64,000 nt of DNA from Corynebacterium canis (GCF_030408595.1 NZ_CP047080.1:1261247-1325246); one strand, 5' to 3'; shown: positions 20,510 to 32,445, counted from the first letter of the stretch. Notes: generated from the sequence alone by a model not told the origin. Translations and numbers: made by a program.

Positions 20510-22693
20510 TTATCCCTCAAACAGGTACCACTGCGCACTCATTGCGGGAATGTGCAGGGTCAGGGAACGCTCGTAGCCGTCCCAGCTTTCCTTTGAGGTC
20601 TCCACCGCGCTCGGCAGGGGGTTGCCGGCGCCCTCGTACAAGGAATCGTCCGTGTTCAATATCATGCGCCACGTGCCTTCGGCGGGCACACCCAGCCGGT
20701 AGGCCGTTTGCGAGCTACCGCCGAAATTAAACACGCAGAACAGCTTTTCGCCCTGGGAACCGTACCGGTGGAAGGCGAGGATATTGTGCGCGGCGTCGTC
20801 AGACTTGGCCCACGAGAAGCCCGCGTAATCGTAATCCTGTGTGTACAGGGCGGGGGACTCCTTGTACAGCTTGTTCAGGTTGCGCACCAGCGTATGGATG
20901 CCGGTGTGGTACTCGCCCTCCCAGCCTTCCATATCCCCCCAATCCAAGGAACGAGACTCCGACCATTCCTGAATCTGGCCGAACTCCTGGCCCTGGAACA
21001 GCAGGTTCTTGCCGGGGTGCGCCCACATATACGCCAAGAACGCGCGCAGGCCGGCGGCCTTGTTCCAGGTATCGCCCGGCATTCGGTTCCACAGCGAGCC
21101 CTTGCCATGCACCACCTCATCGTGCGAAATGGGCAGCACGAACTTCTCCGAATACGCGTACACCATGGAGAAGGTGATCTCGTTATGGTGGTACTCGCGG
21201 TGCACAGGATCCTTGGAGAAATACTCCAAGGTATCGTTCATCCAACCCATGTTCCACTTAAAGGAGAAGCCCAAACCGCTGTCCTCCGTGCGGGAGGTCA
21301 CGCCCGGCCACGAGGTGGATTCCTCGGCGATGGTCAGCACACCGGGGTGCTCGCGCTGCACCGTCGCATTGACCTCCTGCAGGAATTGCACCGCCTCCAA
21401 ATGCTCGCGGCCACCGTATTGATTCGGCTCCCACTCACCGTCGTTGCGGGAGTAGTCCAGGTACAGCATCGAAGCCACGGCGTCGACACGCAGGCCGTCG
21501 ATATGGAACTCTTGGCACCAATACAGCGCATTTGCTACCAGGAAATTGCGCACCTCGTGGCGGCCGAAATCAAAGACGAATGTTCCCCAGTCTTTCTGCT
21601 CGCCACGGCGCCAGTCCGGGTGTTCGTACAGCGCGCGGCCGTCGAAACGCCCCAACGCCCAATCGTCCTTGGGGAAGTGCGCCGGCACCCAGTCCATGAT
21701 CACGCCGATGCCGCGGGCATGGAACGCATCCACCAATGCGCGGAACTCGTCCGGGGTACCCCAGCGCGAACTCGGGGCGAAATAACCGGAAACCTGATAA
21801 CCCCACGAGCCGCCGAATGGGTGTTCGGCGACGGGCATGAACTCCACGTGCGTATAACCCATGTCCGCCACGTAATTGACCAGCTCCGTGGCCAGGTCCG
21901 TATAGCCCAAGCCCTGCTTCCAGGAGCCTAAGTGTACCTCGTACACGCTCATCGGTTCGATGTCCGGATTCGCCTGCTCGCGCTGCTCCAGCCACGCTGC
22001 ATCGTTCCACTCGTAGTTGGAAGACGTGATCACCGAACCGGTCGCCGGCGGGGTCTCCGCAAGGCGCGCCAGCGGGTCGGCCTTATCGCGGCGGTGGCCC
22101 TCCTGCGTCTGAATCGCATACTTGTACACTTCGCCTTCGCCGATGCCCGGCAGGAACAATTCCCAGATACCGCAGCTGCCCAGCGAACGCATGGGGAACT
22201 GGGAGGAATTCCAACCGCAAAAATCGCCGATCACCGCAACGCCGATAGCGTTCGGAGCCCACACCGCGAACGACGTACCCGCCACCTCGCCCAGCTCGGT
22301 GGTATAGGTTTTCAGGTGCGAGCCCAAGACCTCCCAGAGGCGTTCGTGGCGGCCCTCTGCGATCAGATAAATATCAGTCTCGCCGAGGGTGGGCAGGAAC
22401 GCGTAGGGGTCGGCGGTGACGCGGGGCTCAAAGCCGGGCCAGGTGATGCGGAGGCGGTAGTCGCGGGGCTCGCCCGCAACCTCCACGGCGAAAATATCAT
22501 CGCCGATCGGCTGCATGGGGATTTCATTGCCATCGACCAGCAATTCCACCTTTTCGGCTCCGAGTTGGCGGGTGCGTACGACATTGCCGTGCCAGCCATA
22601 GAAACCGTGGGGGTCGTGATGCTGGCAATTGCGCAGACGGTTCAGATCCTCGCGGGGGATCGCGAGGGCACTGGAGACCTTCGAGTCAGTCAT
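20510..22693 (-). CDS. glgB: 1,4-alpha-glucan branching enzyme
   Basis: GH13 enzyme that adds alpha-1,6 branches to alpha-1,4 glucans. The 727-residue protein has the N-terminal early-set domains (about 1-210), the TIM barrel and a C-terminal beta domain. The nucleophile is in [17 protein letters not shown] and the acid in [23 protein letters not shown] is also intact. ATG 22693 (MTDSKVSS) is chosen; the frame extends upstream to 22825 but without family character. It lies 152 bases after glgE on the same strand; GlgE elongates and GlgB branches the alpha-glucan. Confidence 0.96.
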   Translation of the reverse strand: MTDSKVSSALAIPREDLNRLRNCQHHDPHGFYGWHGNVVRTRQLGAEKVELLVDGNEIPMQPIGDDIFAVEVAGEPRDYRLRITWPGFEPRVTADPYAFLPTLGETDIYLIAEGRHERLWEVLGSHLKTYTTELGEVAGTSFAVWAPNAIGVAVIGDFCGWNSSQFPMRSLGSCGIWELFLPGIGEGEVYKYAIQTQEGHRRDKADPLARLAETPPATGSVITSSNYEWNDAAWLEQREQANPDIEPMSVYEVHLGSWKQGLGYTDLATELVNYVADMGYTHVEFMPVAEHPFGGSWGYQVSGYFAPSSRWGTPDEFRALVDAFHARGIGVIMDWVPAHFPKDDWALGRFDGRALYEHPDWRRGEQKDWGTFVFDFGRHEVRNFLVANALYWCQEFHIDGLRVDAVASMLYLDYSRNDGEWEPNQYGGREHLEAVQFLQEVNATVQREHPGVLTIAEESTSWPGVTSRTEDSGLGFSFKWNMGWMNDTLEYFSKDPVHREYHHNEITFSMVYAYSEKFVLPISHDEVVHGKGSLWNRMPGDTWNKAAGLRAFLAYMWAHPGKNLLFQGQEFGQIQEWSESRSLDWGDMEGWEGEYHTGIHTLVRNLNKLYKESPALYTQDYDYAGFSWAKSDDAAHNILAFHRYGSQGEKLFCVFNFGGSSQTAYRLGVPAEGTWRMILNTDDSLYEGAGNPLPSAVETSKESWDGYERSLTLHIPAMSAQWYLFEG

Positions 22694-22845
22694 GTGGAGA
22701 CCCTTCAAAACGTACAAATGTTGACTTAAAAAATTAAAAGCACCCGCATTACATTCAAGCAGCGCTCTATACTTCGACGCTACCGAACAAAGCGGGTGCA
22801 GGGGGCTCGCAGAGGGTGAACTCAATCACCTTCGCAGGCCTGTTG

Positions 22846-24876
22846 CTAGTCGTGATACTCAGAAACCTCACGCCAAGCAAGCTTTTCCCGACGCTGGGAC
22901 GGTACTTCAGGAAGAACAAAGATATGGGCCACGTCCCGCCAAGGCTCCAGCCGGACGTAGTTGTGCTCACCCCAAGTGTACGACGCCCCGGTGATCTGGT
23001 CGTGCACGTCGAAACCGACGGAGCCGGCGAGGCCAAGCTGCGCCAGATCCAGGTGCACCGTCCCCTCCTGCGCGTTATTGGGATCGAGGTTGACCACCAC
23101 CAGCACGGCGTTGCCCGTCAAGGCATCTACCTTGGAGTATGCGATCAGCTGATCATTATCCACATTGTGGAAGTGCAGGTTGCGCAGCTGCTGCAGCGAG
23201 GGGTTCTCGCGGCGAATCTTGTTCAGCATGGTGATAAACGGCTCCAAGGAATCGCCGTTGTCCAATGCCTGCTCATAGTTCCGCGGGCGCAGCTCGTACT
23301 TCTCGCTGTTGTTGTACTCCTCGCTGCCGGGGGCCACGGCCTCATGCTCGTAGAGCTCGTAGCCCGAGTACACGCCCCACAGCGGCGACATCGTGGCCGC
23401 CAGCACCGAGCGGATAGCAAACATGCCGCGCCCACCGTACTGCAGCGATGCGTGCAGAATATCCGGGGTATTCACAAAGATATTCGGACGGGACACGTCC
23501 GCCATGGTGGCAATTTCCTTGCCGAATTGTTCCAATTCGTACTTGGAGGTTTGCCACGTGAAATAGGTGTAGCTCTGCGAGAAACCGAGCTTGGCCAAAC
23601 CGTAGAGGCGCGGCCGCCGCGTAAATGCTTCTGCGAGGAAAATCACATCGGGGTGCGTCTCGTGCACGGTGGCGATCAGCCACTCCCAGAAATTCGCGGG
23701 CTTGGTGTGCGGGTTATCCACACGGAAGGTCTTTACACCCCGCTTGATCCAGAACAGCACCACGCGCAGGATCTCGTTGTAGATGCCCTCGGTATCGTTA
23801 TCAAAATTCAGCGGGTAGATATCTTGGTACAGCTTCGGGGGATTCTCCGCATAGGCGATATGCCCATCGGGCAATACGGTAAACCACTCGGGGTGCTTTT
23901 CTGCCCACGGGTGATCCGGGGCGCATTGCAGCGCGAGGTCCAGCGCCACCTCCAAGCCCAGCTGCTTGGCGCGCTTGATCAACGCATCAAAATCCTTGAG
24001 GGTGCCCAGGCGCGGGTGCACCGCGTCGTGCCCACCGTCCTTCGAGCCGATGGCCCACGGCGATCCGACGTCCTCCGGCGTCGGATCCAAGGTGTTGTTG
24101 CGGCCCTTCCGGTTCACCTCGCCGATCGGGTGGATCGGCGGGAAGTACACCGTGTCAAAGCCCATGCGCGCCACCCGCTCGAGGGCGTCCGCGGTGGTTT
24201 GGAAGGTGCCATGAACGGGGTTGCCGTGCTCATCCCAGCCGCCCGTCGAGCGCGGGAACAGCTCGTACCACGAATTCACCAAGGCCTCGCGGCGCTCCAC
24301 CTTGACCTTGCGCGTCTTGCCGCGCGTAAGGAGTTCGCGGAGCGGGTGCAGCTCCAAAAGCTGCAAGGTATCGCGAGACATGCCGGGGGCCACGCGGGCG
24401 CGCAGGTCCCCGTTACCGCGCAAAGACTCCGCAACTTTGAGCAGCCGCGGGCGTTGCGCCTTTGGTACCCCCTGAGCCGCACGTTCGAACAAACGTGCGC
24501 CGTGTTCGAGGTCGTTGGCGAGTTGTTCGGCATTTTGCCCGGCTTCGATTTTTGCGGACACCGCGTGCCGCCACGTTGCCATCGGGTCCGACCACGCATC
24601 CACGCGCACGGTCCAATCTCCCGGCACATCGGGCACGAAAATCGCGTTTACCTGATCGGGATCGTGCTCGCTGCGTTGCATGGTGATGCGGCGCGTCGTG
24701 GGCGCCACGGAAGAAGTTTTTGGTCCCTTAATGTTCACGGTCGCCGAGAGCGCGTCGTGCCCCTCACGCCACACCACAGCGAACACTGGGATAACCTCCC
24801 CGACAACAGCTTTGGAGGGGTGAGCCCCTCCCGAAACCTGTGGGCGAACGTCATCAATTCCTAGTCGTCCAGTCAC
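22846..24876 (-). CDS. glgE: Alpha-1,4-glucan:maltose-1-phosphate maltosyltransferase
   Basis: GH13_3 enzyme that extends alpha-glucan using maltose-1-phosphate. The 676-residue protein has an N-terminal domain with a dimer insert and the catalytic barrel. Conserved motifs are [26 protein letters not shown], the nucleophile strand [11 protein letters not shown] and the acid strand [11 protein letters not shown]. The GTG start at 24876 gives [12 protein letters not shown], the usual corynebacterial beginning. It is divergent from the ABC ATPase gene (129-base gap) and upstream of glgB. Confidence 0.96.
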   Translation of the reverse strand: MTGRLGIDDVRPQVSGGAHPSKAVVGEVIPVFAVVWREGHDALSATVNIKGPKTSSVAPTTRRITMQRSEHDPDQVNAIFVPDVPGDWTVRVDAWSDPMATWRHAVSAKIEAGQNAEQLANDLEHGARLFERAAQGVPKAQRPRLLKVAESLRGNGDLRARVAPGMSRDTLQLLELHPLRELLTRGKTRKVKVERREALVNSWYELFPRSTGGWDEHGNPVHGTFQTTADALERVARMGFDTVYFPPIHPIGEVNRKGRNNTLDPTPEDVGSPWAIGSKDGGHDAVHPRLGTLKDFDALIKRAKQLGLEVALDLALQCAPDHPWAEKHPEWFTVLPDGHIAYAENPPKLYQDIYPLNFDNDTEGIYNEILRVVLFWIKRGVKTFRVDNPHTKPANFWEWLIATVHETHPDVIFLAEAFTRRPRLYGLAKLGFSQSYTYFTWQTSKYELEQFGKEIATMADVSRPNIFVNTPDILHASLQYGGRGMFAIRSVLAATMSPLWGVYSGYELYEHEAVAPGSEEYNNSEKYELRPRNYEQALDNGDSLEPFITMLNKIRRENPSLQQLRNLHFHNVDNDQLIAYSKVDALTGNAVLVVVNLDPNNAQEGTVHLDLAQLGLAGSVGFDVHDQITGASYTWGEHNYVRLEPWRDVAHIFVLPEVPSQRREKLAWREVSEYHD

Positions 24877-25005
24877 TGCTCACTTCGCTTTCAATTTACG
24901 TTTCTGACCAATGCAGGTCAGCTGTACCTTTGCCAGCCTAGTTGAGGCAACACGGTTTCTACAGGGCTCAGTGAAAACTCACACGAGTTCAGCCATGATA
25001 GAGGT

Positions 25006-25842
25006 GTGAATGATATTGATCCTGATCTCCTTGTAGATTTCCGAAATGTAACTTTTGTTCGAGGCGGCAAAACGCTGGTTGGGCCGGTGAACTGGCAGGT
25101 TGAGTTAGACGAACGTTGGGTAATTATCGGCCCCAATGGCGCCGGCAAAACTACGCTTGTGCGCCTCGCTGCGGCGGAGGAATATCCGTCGGGTGGCCTT
25201 GCATACATCATGGGCGAACGGCTCGGAAAAACCGATATGCGGGACCTTCGCACCATGATCGGCATGTCGTCCTCGGCTCTGGGCAATCGCATCCCGCCCA
25301 ACGAACAAGTGGGTGATTTGGTGGTGTCCGCGGGGTATGCGATCCTCGGCCGCTGGCGCGAAGACTATGAGGAAATGGACTTCGATCAAGCCAATGAAAT
25401 TCTCGAACAAGTGGGCGCATTGCACCTGCGGCATCGGAATTGGGGAACGCTGAGCGAAGGCGAGCGCAAGCGCGTGTTGGTGGCGCGCGCGCTGATGACC
25501 AACCCGGAACTGTTAATCCTCGATGAACCCGGCGCGGGGCTTGACTTAGGCGGCCGCGAGGACTTGGTCGGCCATTTGGGAAACCTTGCTATGGATCCTG
25601 ATGCCCCGGCGATAGTGATGATCACACACCATGTAGAGGAGATTCCGGATGGTTTCACACATGCCATGCTCCTCGACGAGGGCGAGGTGGTCGCCCAGGG
25701 CCTTATCGACGACGTGCTGACCAGCGAAAACTTAACCCGCGCGTTCCATCAGCCGATCCGCATTGACAAGATCGACGGCCGCTATTTCGCGCGGCGCTTG
25801 CGGCCGGGCGGCGTGCATCGGAAGGCGAAGGGTGAGTCTTAG
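25006..25842 (+). CDS. Stand-alone ABC transporter ATP-binding protein
   Basis: A 278-residue single ABC ATPase. Walker A is GPNGAGKTT, the signature LSEGERKRVLVARAL, Walker B LLILDEPGAGLDL and the switch histidine in ITHHVEEIP. No permease or binding protein is adjacent, so it may act in trans or in a non-transport role (YlmA/ModF-like arrangement). GTG 25006 is close behind CATGAT (24994-24999), which would make the mRNA leaderless. It overlaps the next gene by 11 bases. Confidence 0.88.
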   Translation: MNDIDPDLLVDFRNVTFVRGGKTLVGPVNWQVELDERWVIIGPNGAGKTTLVRLAAAEEYPSGGLAYIMGERLGKTDMRDLRTMIGMSSSALGNRIPPNEQVGDLVVSAGYAILGRWREDYEEMDFDQANEILEQVGALHLRHRNWGTLSEGERKRVLVARALMTNPELLILDEPGAGLDLGGREDLVGHLGNLAMDPDAPAIVMITHHVEEIPDGFTHAMLLDEGEVVAQGLIDDVLTSENLTRAFHQPIRIDKIDGRYFARRLRPGGVHRKAKGES

Positions 25843-26968
25843 CCCAGCGGAGGTCCGTTTCCTCGCCGAACACACGGACGAAATTGCCGAGGTAAACCTG
25901 CCGCTGACGCCCGCGACCTTGGTCGCCGATACCGCCGCATTGCGCGCGCGTTTCGGCGAGTTTGGCCGGGCGGTTGCGGAGCTGGTGCAGGCCCGCCGCA
26001 GCGCCGCGTCGAAGCTGCCGCAACACTGGTTAATGTGCCGCGATTCGGCGCAACAGGCCACACCGCTGCAGGTGGCGCAGGTGCGTGCGCAGCGCCTCCG
26101 CCGGATGCTTGGACAGGCCCGGATTGCGGACGTGACCTGCTCGATTGGCACGGAGGGCCACGCGATCCTCGGTGCCGGTATGAGCTATTTCGGCGCGGAT
26201 ATTGATGCCTCCCGGCTGCTTATGGCGCGCCATAATGTCCCCGCGCCGTACGTGCTTGCCGACGCCCTGGCTCCCGCATTGACCGCCATCGACGCCATTG
26301 TTGCCGACCCTGCGCGCCGGAGCGGAGGCCGTCGCATCGTGTCCCCGGAGCAATTGATTCCGCCGCTGCCAAAGCTCCTTGCCGCCTGGCCGCATTCGAA
26401 CGTGGCGGTGAAGTGCGCGCCGGGTTTGGATTTTTCCGAATGGCAGGGATTGGTCAGTGTTGTGAGCGTGGCGGGCGGGGTAAAGGAAGCCTGTTTGTAT
26501 AGCGCGGCGTTGGGGGAGGGGCGGCGTCGAGAAGCAGTTGTGGTGCATTCCCAAACCACCGATGTAATCGATGATACGTTCGACTCTGATGTCGGTGCCG
26601 CGGAACCCGGCGAATATATCATCGACCCCGACGGCGCCATCGTCCGCGCCGGCTTGGTGCGGCACTTTGCCAAGCGTGAGGGCCTGTGGATGCTCGACGA
26701 GCGCATCGCATACTTAACCGGCAATCGCATTCCGCATGGCTATAGCGGCTTCCGAATCCTCGAGGAGGTCTCGCTGAAACGTTTGAAGCAGCGGTTGCGG
26801 GCGTGGGATTGCGGCAGCCTGGAAATCCTGGTGCGCGGGGTGGATATTGACCCCGACCGGCTGCGCCGCGAATGCAAGCTTTCCGGCAGCCGCCCGCTGG
26901 CGGTGGTGTGCACGCGCATCGGGTCGCGGAGGTGCGCGTTCGTGTGCGAGCCACGATTACTCGGGTAA
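25832..26968 (+). CDS. THUMP-like class I SAM-dependent methyltransferase
   Basis: A 378-residue protein with a helical N-terminal region, a Rossmann methyltransferase core (about 90-190, GTEGHAILGAGMSYFGADID and the catalytic-loop stretch IVADPARRSGGRR) and a C-terminal THUMP-like domain (about 300-375). The family is widespread in actinobacteria; nucleic-acid methylation is likely but the target is unknown. GTG 25832 (VSLSPAEVRFLAEHTDEIA) is the family start and overlaps the end of the ABC gene by 11 bases. Confidence 0.85.
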   Translation: MSLSPAEVRFLAEHTDEIAEVNLPLTPATLVADTAALRARFGEFGRAVAELVQARRSAASKLPQHWLMCRDSAQQATPLQVAQVRAQRLRRMLGQARIADVTCSIGTEGHAILGAGMSYFGADIDASRLLMARHNVPAPYVLADALAPALTAIDAIVADPARRSGGRRIVSPEQLIPPLPKLLAAWPHSNVAVKCAPGLDFSEWQGLVSVVSVAGGVKEACLYSAALGEGRRREAVVVHSQTTDVIDDTFDSDVGAAEPGEYIIDPDGAIVRAGLVRHFAKREGLWMLDERIAYLTGNRIPHGYSGFRILEEVSLKRLKQRLRAWDCGSLEILVRGVDIDPDRLRRECKLSGSRPLAVVCTRIGSRRCAFVCEPRLLG

Positions 26969-27009
26969 GTGTAGCCTTAGTTTGTCGTGCGCTTTATGCT
27001 TGCGGCGAC

Positions 27010-27015
27010 TATGAT
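27010..27015 (+). promoter_or_regulatory. Candidate -10 box of etfB
   Basis: TATGAT, 37 bases before the etfB ATG, with an AAAGG ribosome site downstream of it. Confidence 0.45.
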
Positions 27016-27052
27016 GTGTTGCGTTTGCGCGAACAGAAAGGTGCCCAACTTC

Positions 27053-27832
27053 ATGTCCACGATTGTGGTTTTGGTGAAAAATGTTCCGGACACGTGGTCG
27101 ATAAAGACGCTGAATCCGGATTTTACTCTGCACCGTGAGGGTGTGGACGAAGTTATCGACGAAATAAATGAATATGCGGTCGAACAGGCGCTCCAATTGC
27201 GGGAGGCGCGCGAAGGCTTCCGCGTGGTGGCGCTGACCGCCGGCCCCGAGCGTGCCGATACCGCGCTGCGCAAGGCGCTCGCTATGGGTGCCGACGAAGC
27301 CGTGCTGCTCACCGACCCCAGCCTCGCGGGATCCGACCTGATCGGTACAGCGTGGGCGCTCAATAATGCGATCAATGCGCTGGATGACGTGCAGCTGATC
27401 ATCACCGGCAACGCTTCCTCCGATGGCGCAACAGGCGCGCTGCCCGGCATGCTCGCCGAATACCGCCAACTCCCCGCGCTGACGAACCTACGTTCGCTGA
27501 CCCTGGAGGGTACGCAATTGGAAGGTGTGCGCGAAGCCCACGAGGGCGAATACCATGTGACCGCCCCGCTGCCCGCGATCGTTTCCGTGACCGAGCAGTC
27601 CACCAAGCCGCGCTTCCCCAATTTCAAGGGGTTGATGGCGGCGAAAAAGGCGGAGGTGCGCACGCTGACCTTGGCGGATATCGGCGTCGCCCCCGAGCAG
27701 GTTGGCTTGGCCCACGCCGCCACGGCAGTGCAGGCCGCCGAGACGCGTCCGGAGCGTTCCCGCGGCGATATTATTCGCGGCAATCGCGCCCCCGAAATTG
27801 TTGAATTCCTCGCCGCTAAGAAATTGATCTAG
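27053..27832 (+). CDS. etfB: Electron transfer flavoprotein subunit beta
   Basis: AMP-binding subunit of the heterodimeric ETF, which carries electrons from acyl-CoA and other dehydrogenases to the quinone pool. The 259-residue protein starts [16 protein letters not shown]. It includes the beta-subunit signature region [13 protein letters not shown] and the C-terminal recognition loop ([18 protein letters not shown]). ATG 27053 has GAAAGGTG upstream. etfA follows after 14 bases. Confidence 0.96.
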   Translation: MSTIVVLVKNVPDTWSIKTLNPDFTLHREGVDEVIDEINEYAVEQALQLREAREGFRVVALTAGPERADTALRKALAMGADEAVLLTDPSLAGSDLIGTAWALNNAINALDDVQLIITGNASSDGATGALPGMLAEYRQLPALTNLRSLTLEGTQLEGVREAHEGEYHVTAPLPAIVSVTEQSTKPRFPNFKGLMAAKKAEVRTLTLADIGVAPEQVGLAHAATAVQAAETRPERSRGDIIRGNRAPEIVEFLAAKKLI

Positions 27833-27846
27833 GAGCGTTTGTAGAA

Positions 27847-28797
27847 ATGTCTTTCGCATATATTGCGGTCGAACACGTTGGCGGCGAATTGGATGCCGTG
27901 ACCGGTGAACTCATTACCGCAGCTAAGGTTTTCGGCGCCGTATCCGCCGTGGTGGTGGGCACTCCCGGTACCGCCGCCGCGCTGGCCCCCGCGCTTACCG
28001 AGCTGGGCGCCGACCAGATCGTTGCCGCCGAGTCCGACGCCGTGTCCACCCGCGTGGTGTTGCCGCTTGTCGACGCCCTGACGCTGCTCGCCTCAACCAA
28101 CCCCGCGCCCATCCTGCTCGCCGCCAATGTGACGGGCAATGAGGTCGCCGGTCGGTTGGCGGCCCGCCTCGCCAGCGGCGTGCTGTGCAATGTGGTCGGC
28201 GTCAACGCCGATCGCACCGCCCAGATGTCTATCTTCGGTGACACCATCGCCGTTTCCGCAGCCGTGGGCGGTACGTGCCCGATTTACACCCTGCGCCCCG
28301 GTGCCGTGGATGCCGCCCCGGCACCCGCCGCTGGTCAAGTGGTGAGCCTTGAACTTCCCGCCGTTACGGCTAAGGATGCCACCGTCACCTCGTTCGTTCC
28401 CGCCGTGCGCGGCAGCCGCCCGGACTTGACCCAGGCGAAGGTCGTGGTCGCCGGCGGCCGGGGCGTCGGCTCTGAGGAAGGGTTCCACGATGTGGTGGAG
28501 GCCCTTGCCGATACCCTCGGCGGTGCCGTGGGCGCCACCCGCGACGCGGTGGATAACGGCTACTATCCGGGCGCGTACCAGATCGGCCAGACCGGCGTGA
28601 CGGTGTCCCCGGACCTTTATATCGGCCTCGGTATTTCCGGTGCGATTCAGCACAAGTCGGGCATGCAGACCGCCAAGACCATAATCGCGATCAATAACGA
28701 TGAGGACGCACCTATCTTCGATATCGCCGATCTCGGTGTGGTTGGCGATCTGCACGAGATCGTCCCGGCTTTGATCGAGGAACTCAAGCGCCGATGA
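27847..28797 (+). CDS. etfA: Electron transfer flavoprotein subunit alpha
   Basis: FAD-binding subunit of ETF, 316 residues. The C-terminal FAD domain is intact: [30 protein letters not shown] and the signature [18 protein letters not shown], with the final [17 protein letters not shown]. It is translated just after etfB, and its TGA overlaps the ATG of the cysteine desulfurase, so all three genes form one operon. Confidence 0.97.
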   Translation: MSFAYIAVEHVGGELDAVTGELITAAKVFGAVSAVVVGTPGTAAALAPALTELGADQIVAAESDAVSTRVVLPLVDALTLLASTNPAPILLAANVTGNEVAGRLAARLASGVLCNVVGVNADRTAQMSIFGDTIAVSAAVGGTCPIYTLRPGAVDAAPAPAAGQVVSLELPAVTAKDATVTSFVPAVRGSRPDLTQAKVVVAGGRGVGSEEGFHDVVEALADTLGGAVGATRDAVDNGYYPGAYQIGQTGVTVSPDLYIGLGISGAIQHKSGMQTAKTIIAINNDEDAPIFDIADLGVVGDLHEIVPALIEELKRR

Positions 28798-29900
28798 CCT
28801 ACCTGGACCACGCCGCCACCACGCCGCTGCGGGAGGTTGCCCGCCAGGCGTGGTTGGAGGCGTCGTCATACCTGAACCCGGGCGGCCAATACGCCTCCGG
28901 GCGGGCCGCGCGCCGCGCCCTCGAGGAGGCCCGCGAGCAGATCGCCGAGCTGTTGGATTGCGACCGCGTGGAGGTGATCTTTACCGCCTCCGGCACCGAG
29001 GCCGACAACCTTGCCGTGCGTGGTTTATTCGCCGCCTCCGACTCCCGCCGCATCGTCTGCAGCCCGATCGAACACCCGGCCGTTTTAGAAACCGTCCGGG
29101 CGTTAGATGCCACGCTCGATTGGCTGCCCGTCGGCCCCGATGGCGTGGTGTCCGATACCGCGCCGCTCGCCGCCCCGGCGGCCGTGGCCTGTTGCATGTG
29201 GGCCAATAATGAAACCGGCGCGATCCAGCCGATCGAGCGCATTATCCAGGCCGCCGGTGACACGCCCGTTCATGTCGATGCGGTGCAGGTGATCGGCCAT
29301 CTTCCCGTCTCGTTCCGCGAAAGCGGGGCGACCACCCTCGCGGCGAGCGCGCATAAGTTCGGCGGCCCGCGCGGGGTGGGATTATTGCTGGCCCGCAGGT
29401 CTCCGGCGCCGCGTGCGGTGCTTACCGGCGGCGGCCAAGAACGCGGTCTGCGCCCCGGCACCGTGGATGTTGCGGGCGCGGTGGCCACCGCCGCGGCGCT
29501 GGCCGAGGCCTGCGAAGAAATGTTTGATGAGCGGGTTCGGTTGGCCGCGCTGCGCGATGCATTGCGCGAGCGCATCCTCGCCACCGTGGACAACGTCCTG
29601 GTGCACACGCCCGCAGACTCGCTGCCGGGGCATTTGTTTTTGTCGTTCCCGGGCGCGGAGGGCGATAGCCTGATCATGCTCTTCGATTCGCTGGGGATCG
29701 AATGTTCGACTGGTTCGGCGTGCGCCCACGGCGTGAATCGCGCGAGCGAGGCATTGCTCGCCCAAGGGGTCAGCGAGCGGGATGCACGGAGCGCATTGCG
29801 GTTTACGCTGGGGCGTACCACTACGCCGGAGGATATCGACGCCGTCACCGCGCACGTCGCTCAAGTGGTCGAACGTGCGCGGCTTGCGGGGATGGCCTAG
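28794..29900 (+). CDS. Cysteine desulfurase (NifS/IscS class)
   Basis: PLP enzyme that releases sulfur from cysteine as a persulfide. The 368-residue protein has the PLP lysine in [12 protein letters not shown] (about 184) and the catalytic cysteine in [16 protein letters not shown] (about 303). [12 protein letters not shown] and the DAVQ strand are present too. The same gene next to etfBA and before mnmA is seen in mycobacteria, where it is thought to feed sulfur for tRNA thiolation by MnmA; that link is inference here. Its stop TAG overlaps the stop of the opposing MFS gene. Confidence 0.93.
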   Translation: MTYLDHAATTPLREVARQAWLEASSYLNPGGQYASGRAARRALEEAREQIAELLDCDRVEVIFTASGTEADNLAVRGLFAASDSRRIVCSPIEHPAVLETVRALDATLDWLPVGPDGVVSDTAPLAAPAAVACCMWANNETGAIQPIERIIQAAGDTPVHVDAVQVIGHLPVSFRESGATTLAASAHKFGGPRGVGLLLARRSPAPRAVLTGGGQERGLRPGTVDVAGAVATAAALAEACEEMFDERVRLAALRDALRERILATVDNVLVHTPADSLPGHLFLSFPGAEGDSLIMLFDSLGIECSTGSACAHGVNRASEALLAQGVSERDARSALRFTLGRTTTPEDIDAVTAHVAQVVERARLAGMA

Positions 29901-31198
29901 GCCAACGCGAGATCCTTGTTTTCCGGCAACAGCCAGGCCGCGATCGTGGCGATGGCAAAGGCCGTGCCGAAGAGCGCAAACAGGCTGGGCAGGCCCCCGA
30001 ACGCCAGCAGCGGGGGCACGATCAGCGGCGCGATAATGGAGGCGATGCGCCCGAATCCAGCCGCGGATCCGGTGCCGGAACCACGCAGTGCGGTGGGGTA
30101 GAGCTCCGGCCCGATGGCATACAGCGCGCCCCAGGCGCCAAGGTTGAAGAAGGACAATAAACACCCAGAGACGAGGATGGCGGTATCGCCCTGCGCGAAG
30201 CCGAAGAACCCGGCGGCGATGGCGGATCCGAGGAGGAACACGGCCAGTGTCCGGCGGCGGCCCCAACGCTCAATAAGGTACGCGGCGCAGGCGTAGCCGG
30301 GTAGCTGCGCCAGGGTGATAATCAGCGTGTAGCTAAAGGATTTTACCAGGTCATGGCCCTGGGAAACCAGGATCGAGGGGATCCAAATAAAGGCACCGTA
30401 GTAGGCCAGGTTGATGCAGAACCAGATGGTCCACAGGGATGCGGTGCGGCCGCGTAGTTCGGCGGCCCAGATGGAGCGCGCGTCGCTGGGTGCGGTAGCC
30501 GGGACGTCGTCACGCGGGACGGTAGCTTTTGGCGCGGCCTCTTCGAAGGAGCGGACGACCGCTTCGGCCTCCTCGTGGCGGCCCTTGAGCTCGAGGAAAC
30601 GCACGGATTCCGGTAGTTTGCGCCGCACGATCATCGAATATATGGCCGGTACAGCGCCGAGGGCGAGGGCCCAGCGCCAGCCGTTTTCGCCGCTGGTCAC
30701 CACGGTGGTGCCGATGATCGCCGCCATGATCCAGCCGACCGCCCAGAAGGCCTCGAGGATGACCACCATGCGCCCGCGCACCCGCCGCGGCGAGAATTCG
30801 GACACATATGTGGATGCGACCGGGAGTTCGGCGCCGAGACCGAGGCCCACGATAAACCGCAGCGCGAGGAGCATGATCAGCCCGGTGGATAGCGCGGATG
30901 CGCCGGTGGCCAGGCCGTACACCAGCATGGAGAAGGCGAAAATATTGCGGCGGCCGAAGCGGTCTGCCAGCAAGCCGCCGAGGGTTGCGCCCAACGCCAT
31001 GCCCACGAAGCCGATCGAACCTAGGACCGAAGCCTCGGTTTTGGTGAGGCCCCAATGCAGCGTGAGCGAGGCCATAATAAAGGAGATAAGGCCGATATCC
31101 ATGGCGTCCAGCGCCCAGCCGATACCGGAGATGCCGAGGAAGCGATAATGCTTTCGGGAGACGGGGAGTTCATCCAAACGTTCGTTACGAGTCGTCAT
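29897..31198 (-). CDS. MFS transporter, sugar-porter-like
   Basis: A 433-residue major facilitator with 12 predicted helices. Sugar-porter-type signatures are [12 protein letters not shown] between helices 2 and 3, [22 protein letters not shown] in helix 4 to 5 and [12 protein letters not shown] after helix 6. The closest families are metabolite:H+ symporters and niacin/aromatic-acid type carriers; the substrate cannot be assigned. An inverted repeat (31217-31235) lies just upstream. Confidence 0.88.
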   Translation of the reverse strand: MTTRNERLDELPVSRKHYRFLGISGIGWALDAMDIGLISFIMASLTLHWGLTKTEASVLGSIGFVGMALGATLGGLLADRFGRRNIFAFSMLVYGLATGASALSTGLIMLLALRFIVGLGLGAELPVASTYVSEFSPRRVRGRMVVILEAFWAVGWIMAAIIGTTVVTSGENGWRWALALGAVPAIYSMIVRRKLPESVRFLELKGRHEEAEAVVRSFEEAAPKATVPRDDVPATAPSDARSIWAAELRGRTASLWTIWFCINLAYYGAFIWIPSILVSQGHDLVKSFSYTLIITLAQLPGYACAAYLIERWGRRRTLAVFLLGSAIAAGFFGFAQGDTAILVSGCLLSFFNLGAWGALYAIGPELYPTALRGSGTGSAAGFGRIASIIAPLIVPPLLAFGGLPSLFALFGTAFAIATIAAWLLPENKDLALA

Positions 31199-31216
31199 TC
31201 TTTAACTATGGCATAA

Positions 31217-31235
31217 AAGTGTGGAAATTACACTT
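31217..31235. promoter_or_regulatory. Inverted repeat AAGTGT-N7-ACACTT, possible operator
   Basis: Six-base arms around seven bases, 19 bases upstream of the MFS start codon and also upstream of mnmA. It is well placed for a repressor of the transporter, but none is encoded nearby. Confidence 0.4.
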
Positions 31236-31282
31236 ACTGGTGATAAACGACTCAATCGGGAACAGAAACGCAGCCCGTTTGG

Positions 31283-31312
31283 TTGTAATGGACACGAACG
31301 GGGGGATACACT
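31283..31312 (+). promoter_or_regulatory. mnmA promoter
   Basis: TTGTAA (31283-31288), 18-base spacer, TACACT (31307-31312). It is followed by a strong AAGGAGG ribosome site (31332-31338) before the mnmA ATG at 31348. Confidence 0.6.
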
Positions 31313-31347
31313 GCAATCCACTCACCCAATCAAGGAGGCACATACAC

Positions 31348-32445
31348 ATGCGCGTACTCGCTGCGATGAGCGGCGGCGTGGATTCCGCGGTGGCGGCAGC
31401 CCGCGCCGTGGCGGCAGGGCACGACGTTGTCGGCGTCCACCTGGCGTTGGCGCGCGACCCGCAGGCGGTGCGGGAATCCTCGCGCGGCTGCTGCTCCTTG
31501 GAGGATTCCGCGGACGCCCGCCGGGTGTGCGATCACCTCGGAATTCCGTTCTATGTATGGGACTTTTCCGACCGCTTTACCGAAGATGTGATCGATGATT
31601 TCATCGCTTCGTACGAGGCCGGCGAAACCCCCAACCCGTGCCTGCGCTGCAACGAGAAAATCAAGTTTACAGCCTTGCTTGAGCGCGGTGTGGCCTTGGG
31701 TTTCGACGCCGTGGCCACCGGCCATTACGCGCGCCTTACGCAACCGGTCGACGGCGGCGACGGTTATCTGCGGCGCGCCATAGATCCGGAAAAGGACCAA
31801 TCCTATGTGCTTGGCGTGCTGGGCGCCGAGGAGATTTCCCGCTGCATGTTCCCGGTCGGCGACACCCGCAAACCGCAGATCCGTGCGGAGGCCGCGGCGC
31901 TCGGGTTTTCGGTGGCTTCGAAACCCGATTCGTACGATATTTGCTTTATTCCGGACGGCAATACGCAGGCGTTTTTGGGCCGCCATATCGGCCTGCGCCC
32001 CGGGCTGATCGTGGACCAAGATGGCAATGCATTGCGTGAGCACCGCGGGATTCACGAATTCACAATCGGCCAGCGAAAGGGGCTTGACCTGCGCAACCCA
32101 GCCGCCGATGGCCGTCCCCGCTATGTCACGGATATCGACGCCGCAACCGCCACCGTCACCGTCGGCCCGCGGGAGCGCCTAGCAGTGCGCGTGATCCATG
32201 CGGATCGCCTAAAGTTCCTTCACCCCGCCATGGCAGGTGAGTTCGATTGCGATGTGCAGGTGCGGGCTCACGGCGGCTTGGTATCGTGCCGTGCGGTGGT
32301 TGAAGATGACGCCATGACCCTCTACCTGCACGAACCTTTATCCGGTGTGGCGCGCGGCCAGGCCGCCGTGCTGTACCTGCCTGATGCCGCCGGCGATATC
32401 GTATTGGGTTCTGGGACGATCTGTGGGACTGAGCATTCGTGGTAG
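31348..32445 (+). CDS. mnmA: tRNA 2-thiouridine(34) synthase MnmA
   Basis: Thiolates U34 of Lys, Glu and Gln tRNAs with sulfur from a desulfurase relay. The 365-residue protein shows the PP-loop [12 protein letters not shown], the catalytic cysteine pair in [14 protein letters not shown] and [17 protein letters not shown], and the barrel and C-terminal domains. ATG 31348 follows AAGGAGG. The last bases overlap the GTG start of the MetE-like gene. Confidence 0.96.
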   Translation: MRVLAAMSGGVDSAVAAARAVAAGHDVVGVHLALARDPQAVRESSRGCCSLEDSADARRVCDHLGIPFYVWDFSDRFTEDVIDDFIASYEAGETPNPCLRCNEKIKFTALLERGVALGFDAVATGHYARLTQPVDGGDGYLRRAIDPEKDQSYVLGVLGAEEISRCMFPVGDTRKPQIRAEAAALGFSVASKPDSYDICFIPDGNTQAFLGRHIGLRPGLIVDQDGNALREHRGIHEFTIGQRKGLDLRNPAADGRPRYVTDIDAATATVTVGPRERLAVRVIHADRLKFLHPAMAGEFDCDVQVRAHGGLVSCRAVVEDDAMTLYLHEPLSGVARGQAAVLYLPDAAGDIVLGSGTICGTEHSW

